Below are positions 55,381-64,000 of a DNA stretch of 64,000 nucleotides, in pieces; the stretch's first letter is position 1; each line of letters opens with the position of its first letter. This DNA comes from Clarkia xantiana subsp. parviflora (taxonomy: Eukaryota; Streptophyta; Magnoliopsida; Myrtales; Onagraceae): NCBI GenBank assembly GCA_036873135.1, contig JAPTYO010000005.1, forward strand, positions 16,760,666-16,824,665, in the 5' to 3' direction. The notes below the pieces were generated by a model. The model saw nothing but the letters and a program-made list of their open reading frames with translations, searched no databases and was not told where the DNA came from. The translations under genes were made by a program, and so were the position numbers.

Positions 55381-55610
55381 TGTTTGCACACGAGTTTCCT
55401 CTGTGGGCTTCTTCTTCTCAGCCTTCTCCTTCGTGGGCTTCTTCTTCCCGGACTTCTACTTTGTGGGCTTCTTTCTTCTCACTTCCTCGCTTCCTCTCCC
55501 TGGGTACCTACAAATGGACACCCGGGGGGGAGGGGGGTCCCGTTAAGCCCACTCTGAAGCTTAAGTGAGTATGAGCTTTATAGAGAGGTAGTGAGCTTAG
55601 AGAGAGAATT
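55381..55610 (-). repeat. X 5' LTR, fragment
   Basis: Minus strand ends GTGCAAACA at the primer site. It contains CTTCTTCTTC-type pyrimidine repeats with GTGGGCTTCTT (55404-55480). A minus-strand TATAAAG lies near 55577. The far end is lost at the copia E junction. Confidence 0.65.
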
Positions 55611-55821
55611 AGAGGCTTTGCTGTGGAGAATATACTACGTAGGTCATCCTTTACAAGAATCCTTGCGGGTGCCGACCGGAAGATCGTGAACTCCCTGCTG
55701 AAAGGTTCTTGGGACTACGGACTACTGTTGAGGTACGTGCGAATCTTCCGCTGCGTAATTTCGATTACTAGCACGTACAATGGTTTTAGTATCCGTAGTG
55801 ATTACTCCCCGTAATATAACA
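55611..55821 (+). repeat. Copia E 5' LTR, truncated
   Basis: Last 211 bases of a C-type LTR (GAGGCTTTGCTGTGGAG to CCCCGTAATATAACA). The upstream part is missing at the X junction. Confidence 0.85.
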
Positions 55822-55822
55822 G

Positions 55823-55835
55823 CGGTACCAGAGCC
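55823..55835 (+). other. Copia E primer binding site, degenerate
   Basis: CGGTACCAGAGCC, two bases away from the initiator tRNA-Met site. Confidence 0.7.
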
Positions 55836-56494
55836 TGTGTTAGGATTTCATGATTTTGATAAATTGGTGTACTTGAAATGTTAAAATTGGGACCGAAATT
55901 TTAAATGAAATAGTTTTAAAATTTTTCGAATTTCTGGTTATAGATGGTCCGAAATTTTCATGATGTTCTTAGGAAATTTGATGTTCATGATCTTCAAGAA
56001 AAGGGTGATATTTGTCAAAATCAAACATTGGATTGTAGATATAATTAAAATTTGATCTTCAAATTTGACCATTTGTTCACAATTATGTGTTTTTGGCCCA
56101 AACCCTAGGTGAATTACAAGGTAAAATTTTAATTTCTTAGTCACCAATTAATAAAATTCGGCTGAAATTAATTATAATATTATTTACCATATTTAATATT
56201 TATTCTAGGTAACAATATATCTATAATTGGGAACATTAGGATATATTCACATTAATATATGGAAATATATATATAACTATCAATATATCTAAATATTTAA
56301 TAGGGTTAAAGATATTATTGATAGATTTTAGTTACCTAAAAAATTGAGAAAATATATTGTTAATATGTGTTTCCCTATTTAAGATATTGACAATAAATAA
56401 AATATATATTTATATGTGGTAACCGATTTTTACATATATATATATATTGTTGATTGATTTAATCTTAAAGATAGAATCTTGGCAATAAATATAT
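55836..56494 (+). other. Copia E leader
   Basis: AT-rich leader aligning with 52610-53268 in inverted orientation. It ends at AAGATAGAATCTTGGCAATAA plus a few TA bases, where copia D is inserted. Confidence 0.8.
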
Positions 56495-57070
56495 TGTTGG
56501 ATTACGGGGAAGTAATACTAGGAAACACTAAATCATGTACGTGCTAGTAATCACAATTACGCAGCGGAAGAATTCAAACATACCTTTTAGATGAATCCTT
56601 TGCCCAAGATCTTGTGGAGGGAGTTCACGATCCACCAGTCGGAACCTCTTACAAGTTCTTAGAAAGAAGTCCCACGAAGTATGTCTCCACAGCAAATCCT
56701 CTGATCAGTTCTTCAACGGGGACGGATCTTCGGACTGATTGCTTAGAAAGAAATTTGGCACACCCTTGGTGACTAAGGAGGTTCGGTCGAACTATATATG
56801 TGAGGGGAGGAGGGATTTTTCTCTCAAGTTACTCTAAGGAAGAAGTTGTTGATTACTTATGAAAAACCCTTAACACTCCCCTTTATATAGGAGGAGTAAA
56901 GTAGACTAAATTCCACTTTACCCCCTATATTAATTTCGGTCGGCCTCTCATGTCAATTAGGAATTAGGACAAGCCCAATTACCCTAGTATAACATCTACC
57001 CAAATTTCTCATGTAACACATACAATATAACGGGCTACCATTTACGGCGCCCGTACACCTTATGCTAACA
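56495..57070 (-). repeat. Copia D 3' LTR
   Basis: 576 bp; minus strand TGTTAGCATAAGG to CCCCGTAATCCAACA. The polypurine tract GGCGAGTGGGAGC adjoins it at 57071-57090. Confidence 0.9.
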
Positions 57071-58189
57071 GCTCCCACTCGCCGGAATGGGAGGGTACCT
57101 ATTAATATATCGTTGTCCGAATCGCATCAACATTTCAGTCTTCCGATCTTTCCCCTGCTTCCGAAAAGTCCATACGATGTTTGCTGTGCGACCGGTGGAT
57201 ACGACGGGCATCGTGCTACTCATCTGTTAGGAGTGTTGTAGCGCCCGCGGAACGTTGATTCCCTGTCGTCAATCAACTTGTTAACAAAATGTTAATCGTA
57301 TTGCATTTTATCCTTGGTCAACAGTAATTCTCCAATTGCCAAGTTTCCACATAGGAATACTTCTCCAAGGCATCCGTACAAGTATTCACAACCTTCAACT
57401 AAGTTGGTGGCCACCTAGTGAATACAAGAGTCGGTGAATTACAGGTGAACTTGACCATCCCCATCCCTCATACCCTTAGTCAAACCCAACCGGTTTCCAA
57501 AGACGTGGTCACTTGGCCTTTTTCTTTGGCACTACGCTTGTACGTCGGGAAGCGGACTTTGAGATGACCTTAGGCATGAGTTTCGAGTCCGTGAGGATAC
57601 TTTGGGCGCCTCTTCATAGGGCACCCGAGATCAATCACACGCTCGAGGTGAAGAAGTTTGCGCCCATAGGAATCACGAGGATCCTAGCTAGCACAACCGA
57701 GCTTGACCCCGTGGTCGAACATGGCACGCGCAGTTTGAAGCACGCGTCGATAGCATACCTAAACTAGTATGGGGTGGGATATGTCAATGATCCTACCGCA
57801 AAATATTTCATCTGGCCCTGAATGTGGAAGATGACAGACGGAATCCATCGCGGCGATTTACAAAACGAAGATCAAGTCGCGTTTTACCGAGACTAACTGA
57901 TCGTTTCGTATAACCAGGTTTATCCCCTGGTTATCAGCCGATCTTGATATGGTAGAGGTCCCCCTCACCTACAAGACTACCGTGCCTGTGTGATGAGGCA
58001 AGGTCCACATTCGACATAATTTTAACGGAAGACTTTTACATCCTCCTACGACTCAGTTTATAGACTGTAAAATCCGATGTTATTAATCAGCATGACGTCG
58101 ATAAATCATGTACTCAAAACTTGCAATTATTTATTCAATCAAAATATAATTTTAATAATCAAAATGTTATCACTGATACAAGCCACTCA
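57071..58189 (-). other. Copia D 3' UTR
   Basis: Alignable with 5637-6741 of copy A in inverted orientation. On the plus strand a frame at 57513-57767 contains FESVRILWAPLHRAPEINHT and LEVKKFAPI, the longest form of the antisense frame seen in A, B and C. Confidence 0.8.
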
Positions 58190-59952
58190 TTAAATCCTAC
58201 GCAATCCAAGCAGTTTTACGTGCTTTTCAAAAGTCTCTTTGCGTAAAGGTTTAGTTAGTGGGTCCGCCACCATATTTTCAGTGGAAAAGTATTCTAAAGT
58301 GATTATATTGTGTTCCACTACAGATTTATCATAATTATATTTCACATCAATGTGCTTAGTCCTACTATGGTACTTTGGATTCTTAACTGCCGCAATGGCT
58401 GCCTGACTGTCGGAGTTTACCTTCACAGGCTTACTCTCTTTGTCAGTGCCTAGCAATGCAGTAAGAAGCCTTTTCAGCCAGACCGCTTCCTGTGCATTTT
58501 TCGAGAGGGCAACGAATTCCGATTCCATCGTAGACAGCGCGACTCATGATTGCTTCTTGCTCGTCCATGAAATGGCGGCATTGGCAAGGAGGAATACTCC
58601 TTCTGTGGTGGACTTACGATCATCCGGATCGCCACCACGGTCGGCGTCACTGAAACCAGTCAATTCTATCTTCCTGCCCACATAGCACAGTACGTAGTCG
58701 GCAGTACCTTTCAGATAACGTATGATTCGTTTTACGGCCTTTAAATGTTGATAGCTAGGGTCTGATTGGAATCCTGCTACTAGGCCCACGACGTAACAGA
58801 AGTCACGACGAGTGCAGAGCATGGTGTACATGAGGCTTCCCACCATGCTCAAATACTCTGCACTCCTCATCTGTTCACGCTCCTGCAGGTTCTTCGGGCC
58901 ATCACGCTTTGACAGCGCGCACCCGAGTACAACCGGCGTCTCCACAGGTTTGGCATCTAGCATTCTGAATCTATTTAACAGTTTATTGATATAAGATTCT
59001 TAAGATAGACATAATCTCCGGGCGACACGATCTCTGGCGATTTTAATGATCGTAGGTAGACTTATGGAGTGTACAAACTTTACGTTCGTTGCCAGGAGTA
59101 ATGAAACCCTCCGGCTGCTCCATGTAGATCTCTTCCTCCAGGTTTCTGTGGAGGAATGTGGTCTTAACATCCATTTGGTGTAGCTCTAAATCAAGGCATG
59201 CAACAAGGGCAATGATGGCCCTGACCGTGGTGTAACGCGCAGTCGGTGAGTGTGTTTGGTCAAAGTCCACTCCGTGCAGTTGGGTATATCCTTTCGCAAC
59301 AAGTCAGGCTTTTTATCGCTCGACTTCTCCATCAGCAATGAGTTTGAGCTTCAAAACCCACTTCGCCCCTATAGCTCTGCGTTTAGCAGGTAAATCAACT
59401 AAAGACCATACTAAATTAGCTTTCATTGAGGCGATCTCTTCCCCATTCCTTTGCTTGCGGTCCTTCAATTGCATGCTTAACCGTTACCGGTTCATCAACA
59501 GACGTTAGAGTGAGTAATTCACCTCTCTCGATGGGATACTTCTTGGGAGAAGTTCGTTGCCTTTGACTTCGTCTAGGCTCGATAATCCCATCTTGAATCT
59601 GATCAATAATCCCACTCGAAATAATGCTTCTTATCGGAGCATCACTCCCCCTGCGAATAATTGCATTGCTGGAACCTTGACTAACAACCTTTCTTGGACG
59701 TCCTCTCGGTCTCGGGATTTGACCTCCGAGATTAATTCTTTGATCACTAGAACCTGGAACCGAGTTGGTCAATCCTCTCCCACTGGGAACAATGGGTAGT
59801 TGTGTCGTTATTAAATTCTCATCCAGCGGTTCAGCAACGTGATTCTCAGGTTCAACTTGATTCGAGTTAGCAGCATTAGTGATTTGAGTGTGGGGGGGAG
59901 GGAGCCCTCCCACTAGATTTAGTATGATAATGTTTTCATCATCATTTACCAT
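58190..59952 (-). pseudogene. pol: Copia D hinge, partial RT, RNase H
   Basis: Hinge at 59952-59416 (LINLGG-like GGQIPRPRGRPRKV, EPRRSQRQRTSPKKYPIERG). RT N-terminal piece at 59270-59043 (LDLELHQMDVKTTFLH, YMEQPEGFITPGNERKVC). The text then jumps from HKSTYDH to KIARDRVA-like sequence near 59040, so about 250 bp with the YVDD catalytic motif are deleted. RT end and RNase H follow (CALSKRDGPKNLQEREQM, DRKSTTEGVFLLANAAISW, KVNSDSQAAIAAVKNPKYHS, MVADPLTKPLRKETFEKH). A stop occurs after SWTSKKQS at 58544. Dead RT. Confidence 0.9.
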
Positions 59953-61158
59953 TCACTTGTGCTGTGTCAATTCTCCCACTCGAAGTAAGTGGGACCTGGG
60001 AATCGTTGCCAAATCTCCATTCGATCAAGACGTCGTCTGTTTTCTAAGCGTTAGAATTTCGTCCTCAAGCTTTGTAATGTTTCATGTTCGACCACGGCAC
60101 CATAATTTGAAGCTAATTTAAACATGTATTGCCCAAGAGTGTTTGATACTCTTTATCCAAATACTTGTTTTTGATGCGCAAATTAATGTCGCACTATGAT
60201 AAGGTGTAACCCATATCATTTCATTTAGTTAACTATGGCAACGTGTCCCGACCGATTTCTTTGGAGCATATAATTACATTTATGTGAGTCAACAGTACTT
60301 CATCCCATAGGGAATGTGATTTGATGAACTCTAGCATTATGTAATTTTAAATTATGCTTCTTGAAGTGCTTTATTGAGATGAATGTCTCGCCAGACTTAT
60401 CGTTCAAGACGTATAGTGGGAGAGTCATTTTACTGACTACTTCCTTTCGTTTGTTAACTCATTCAGAGACTTATCCACCTTTTGAACTGTGCATTTGGCT
60501 TTCGCCTATGCAATAGTTGATATTATGCTAGCTCATGGTATCCTTTTAAAGCGTACCTCTTGCTTTTGTATAAGTGATCAGTGAGTTATTCCATAGTGGT
60601 AACAAATGAAAATTCGGCATTCATTCATTAAAAAAGTTTAGTATTAAATTTGTACTTTGAAACGATGTGTTCCGTCTTTCGAGGTATACACACGCGTGGG
60701 GCGTAAAACCAGTTTTAATCCATGGTTTAAATCGTTTCGTTTCCAAAAATTAATTCAATTTAATCGGTGTCGAACATGTGAAATTACCACGGAATATATC
60801 ATTTAAACGGAGTACTAAAAAATAAGAAAGACATAGCAATACATTGAATGGAAATAATGGCAAAATCAAATTAGCGCGAAGAAGATGAACACGCAATATT
60901 CAATCCCAGCATTTTTACATGCGTTTTTGGAAAGGAAAAATAAGGTCCCTTTTACGGAACTTATTCAAGAGTATCATAAACTGAAATTTCAAAAGTTCTG
61001 GCAAGTAAAGATAAAGTCTTTCATTCAATCTTTATTAATCCGGGGCATCCTCCTTCAGGTCTACGCTGATTGTGCTACTCGGTTCTGTAATTCAAATATA
61101 GAAAGATGAATTACTTCTCGAGTTCAAGGAATCCAAAGAGAATGTATGATTTCCATCA
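59953..61158 (-). other. Copia D central region without protease or integrase
   Basis: 1.2 kb between gag and hinge, homologous to 20490-21960 of copia B. No protease, zinc finger or DDE motif found on either strand, and no long frame. Confidence 0.75.
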
Positions 61159-62032
61159 TTATTTCTCAGTATGTACCTTAAGAGGATTGGTACAGGCAGC
61201 AGCCAGGTGTCTTTTTACGCCAAGCCTGAAACACGTTCGAGTTTCCTCTTTATGTGTTTGTTTTGCTTGCCTTTTCTTGCTACCAGATTGGTTGCGTTTG
61301 AACTTCCTTTGGGGTTTGGGGAACACATACTTTTCACCCTTATTCTGAAGGCCTTTGCCTTTTCTATTACGCTTACCGTTTTGCTCAGCTAGTGTGGAGG
61401 ATGCAATATGTATTTCAACTCTGGGCTTTTCAGTCTTGAGTCGATCCTCCTCCAGCTCAAGGTGAACTTGCACTTTCTCGAGGCTAACGAGATGTGTAGC
61501 ATGGGTAAGATTCATTTTCATGATGTTCTAAGAGTCAGGCAAAAATCGGATCATGTAGTTTATTTTCTGTTCCTCAGACAGGATTTCTCCCGCATCCTTG
61601 AGTTTGGCAAGCATGTTACACATGTGCATAACGTGCTCCCTCATCGAATGCTTAGGGTTCATCTTGTAGGAGTCTAAAGCGATGTTTAACGACCGCTTCT
61701 GGGATGTGGTGTATACACCAAACCCTGCCTTGAGACCGTCCCATAGGTCCTTGGCAGACTCCAAATGATCATACCTATAGAGGATGTTATCCTCTAGCAT
61801 CGATAGCAAGGTGGAACGAACATCTTGATCCTTAACATCACATTCATCATGGAATTCCTTCAGATTGGCCGTGAGTTCTCCTTCAGGCCTGGTGTATTTC
61901 GTAGTCAAGTTCTCCAAACCCCTCATTTCAGCAATCACCATCTTAACTCGCTTTTTTCCAGATTTTATAATTATTACCATTCAATCTTATCCCCTTATTC
62001 ATTTGGGAGATAACATTGTTTATCCCAGCCAT
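61159..62032 (-). pseudogene. gag: Copia D gag
   Basis: Begins MAGINNVISQMNKGIRL at 62032. A +1 A in an A run near 61952 shifts the frame, then KRVKMVIAEMRGLENLTTK, DVRSTLLSMLEDNILYRY, AKDLWDGLKAGFGVYT and SEEQKINYMIRFLPDS follow. An in-frame TAG where W is expected is at 61528. It continues MKMNLTHATHLVSLEKV, a Lys-rich part and a knuckle CFRLGVKRHLAAAC in which the second Cys is Leu, so zinc binding is probably lost. About 291 codons in all. Confidence 0.9.
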
Positions 62033-63479
62033 TGATACTAATACATTGATGATCATGCATAATCAGGAAGACAATAACATTTTGAAAAAGAATTGCAAAC
62101 ATCGGATTATTTATTAAGATGGAATACGACAAATAGTGATCCTTCAGTCATCTAGACCAAATCAACCCTTAGTAAACCAAGAGAAGGGGATCCGTGAAAG
62201 AGTTCACACTATCGTCGTCTTCAATCCTATAGATCAGTCTTTTAAAAACGGTTATTATATCGCAAATTACCGGAAAGGGAATATTTTGAAAAGTATATAT
62301 ACCCGATCTTGGCTTTCCCAAGGCCCTTTTTATTTTGAAAATATCCGACAATTTACGCATGCATATAGAATTCTACTACACTTAGCAAATTATCACATCA
62401 TGCCATAAAAATCGGCCAAACCAAACATCATACATACGCGTCATGCGTTTAATGTTCCGAGGAACTCATGCTAGCATATATAATTATACTATTAAGTAAA
62501 CTATCACATGTTATTACATCCTCACCATCCTAGCATACGAGTCATACATGAAACTTCCATAAACATGCATAATTGGCGACTGGATTTACGTTTTAAACAA
62601 TTTTAAAATATTAGGGGCTGATTTGCAATTCATGCTTACAATCAATCATGCGAATTTCTAGACATGAATCCTAGGCAATTCCTACCAACACAACATGTCT
62701 ATCCTACTGCACAAACCATTTATTTAAATCCTAGAGCATAGCTCACAATATAATTTCAAGCTAGCTTGACATAGTCAAGACGATAGTTCAAATTATATCA
62801 AAATATATAGCAGAAAGTAAACAATTGCAATTCAGCCCACTAATTTAATCCAGTCCCTAAAACATGCATTTCCGAGATCCAAGCCCATAGTCGTTACCGG
62901 GCAATAAGGTTTAATTTAAAATGTGGAATTTAAACCTTTTGAGCACAGTTTAGGCTAATTTTTAAAGTTTAAACATTTGGATTTGAAAATTTGACATCCT
63001 ATTTTATTAAATTGACCTAAAAATATGGGAATAGTCAATTTAAAATCCGGTTTGGTTCGTTCCAGTAAATCCGGTTTGGTTCATTCCAGTAAATCCGGTT
63101 CGGGTTCGATTCGATTTAATCAAAATCAGGTTCGGTCCGAATCGGTTCAATAAAATAGGTTTTCGGTTCATCACTCAAAACCGGTTCGGTTTAGATTCAC
63201 TTAGTTACCTTGGTCCAACCTAACCCACTTAGGTCAGCCCGATTAAAAAAATCTGGATTGGTTTTAACGCTCCGTTAATGCAAATTAGATTGGCCCATAA
63301 ACCCTAGTGGGTTCGGCATAAATACTTCCTTTGGGGTAAATAGAGTTTTAAAATCCACTAAAAACTTAACATAGCCCACAAGAAATGTTAATTATGTAAA
63401 ATAATTTCCAACATTGCTAATATATATATACAAGTCGGTACTTATCTAAATATATATATAAATATTGTCAAGATTCTAT
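62033..63479 (-). other. Copia D leader
   Basis: Aligns with the leader of B (7318-9234, 19573-19759): for example AAGGGCCTTGGGAAAGCCA and GATCAGTCTTTTAAAA-type stretches. It contains GGTTTGGTTC/GGTTCGG motifs (63050-63190). It is interrupted at 63480 inside the motif ATAGAATCTTGACAATA (minus strand). Confidence 0.82.
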
Positions 63480-64000
63480 TGTTAGGTTACAAGGACTAAT
63501 CACTACGGAAACTTAAACATGGTATGTGCTAGTAATATCAATTACACAGCGGAAAGTTTACACATACCTCAAGAGTAACCGTAGTCCAAGATCCTTGCTT
63601 GAGGGAGTTCACGATCCTCCGGACGGGACCCGTAGAGATTCTTGTTAGAGAAGCCCTACGTGGTGCAACTCCATAACAAAGCCTCTGATCGATTCTCAGC
63701 ACGGGGACAGATCTCTGTAGAGCTTGTTCGAAAGCAATTTGGCACACCCTAGGTGATATATGTGGTTCGGCCGAACCCTTGGTGTGGGAGGAGGGTTTTT
63801 CTCTCTAAAACTCTCTTGTGAGGGAATTATGATTAACCCTAAAATTTCCCTAACACCTCTTATTTATAGGAGGAGTAAAGTGGACAAAATTCCACTTTAC
63901 CCCCACCTTAATAATTCGGCCGGCCTATGTATTTGGGGAGGCCCAATTTTGGGCCTCCTATGTCAATTGGGATTTGGGTCTGGCCCAATTACCCTAATGT
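63480..64000 (-). repeat. Copia F 3' LTR, cut by the window edge
   Basis: Plus strand starts TGTTAGGTTACAAGGAC. It is related to the C LTR more than to D's own LTR, so it is a separate insertion into D's leader. It lacks a primer site on its left, hence it is a 3' LTR of a minus-strand element continuing to the right. About 80 bp are missing judged against copia D. Confidence 0.8.

Larger units (their letters stand above)
53458..55610 (-). mobile_element. Gypsy element X, right part (gag and 5' LTR fragment)
   Basis: Continues the repeat array seen at 32946-33145. It then has a minus-strand gag (54166-55360), a primer site (55364-55379) and the start of the 5' LTR (55381-55610). Reverse transcriptase and integrase are absent between gag and array, as in G2. 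At 55610 the sequence switches to copia E LTR, so X is truncated. Confidence 0.75.
55611..56494 (+). mobile_element. Copia E, 5' part only
   Basis: Truncated LTR (55611-55821), primer site (55823-55835) and leader. It is cut by copia D at 56495; the rest should lie right of the window. It is of the same family as C. Confidence 0.82.
56495..63479 (-). mobile_element. Copia D, integrase-less copia element (minus)
   Basis: 3' LTR, 3' UTR (57071-58189), RNase H, partial RT and hinge (58190-59952), non-coding middle (59953-61158), gag (61159-62032) and leader to 63479, where copia F is inserted. The 5' LTR must lie right of the window. Inserted in the leader of copia E. Same gene order and same missing protease/integrase block as copia B. 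Confidence 0.87.

Noticed and set aside
1..64000. tRNA, rRNA or other structural RNA genes
   Set aside because: No cloverleaf with A/B boxes or rRNA core motif was recognised; GGCGCCA and CTCTGATACCA stretches are retrotransposon primer sites.

Overview
The window is plant nuclear DNA, most likely from a flowering plant. It is a nest of transposable elements, and I see no intact ordinary host gene. I judge it a plant from the copia primer sites matching initiator tRNA-Met, the Tat-type Ty3/gypsy elements with two RNase H domains, a CACTA transposon and a captured piece of a plant PMT (QUASIMODO2-like) methyltransferase gene. The species cannot be named from this sequence.

Layout, left to right. 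1-5288: 3' part of gypsy element G1 (+), inserted in copia copy A. 5289-6741: end of copia A. 6742-7303: one LTR shared by copia A and the next copy B. 7304-31108: copia B (+), split by a nearly fresh gypsy element G2 (9235-19572) and by copia H (24049-29790, -). 31109-33145: left part of an older gypsy element X. 33146-53457: copia C (-), split by the 11.1-kb gypsy element G3 (35809-46909, -) and a CACTA element (48513-51411) carrying the PMT gene fragment. 53458-55610: right part of X. 55611-56494: start of copia E (+). 56495-63479: copia D (-), inserted in E. 63480-64000: LTR of copia F (-), inserted in D.

The gypsy elements share an unusual plan. A sense gag(-pol) unit and an antisense intron-bearing gene (Transposase_28-like N-terminus, basic linker, coiled coil) converge on an element-specific tandem-repeat array. 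G1 and G3 carry pol. G2 and X appear to carry none; they encode a second Gag-like domain (Gag-prime), which in G2 is fused after the protease. G2 has an exact 5-bp target duplication and LTRs that differ by about three small changes plus one 97-bp block, so this pol-less element moved recently and presumably borrowed enzymes. The antisense gene keeps two introns at the same place and phase in G2 and X, and a third donor context is shared by G2 and G3, which argues that it is a real spliced gene. Copia copies B and D lack a recognisable protease-integrase block between gag and reverse transcriptase, so they look like a non-autonomous family.

Inferred order of events: X is oldest; the copia A/B tandem and copia C inserted into X; G1, G2, G3, H and the CACTA element then inserted into the copias. 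Almost all coding regions carry stops or frameshifts.
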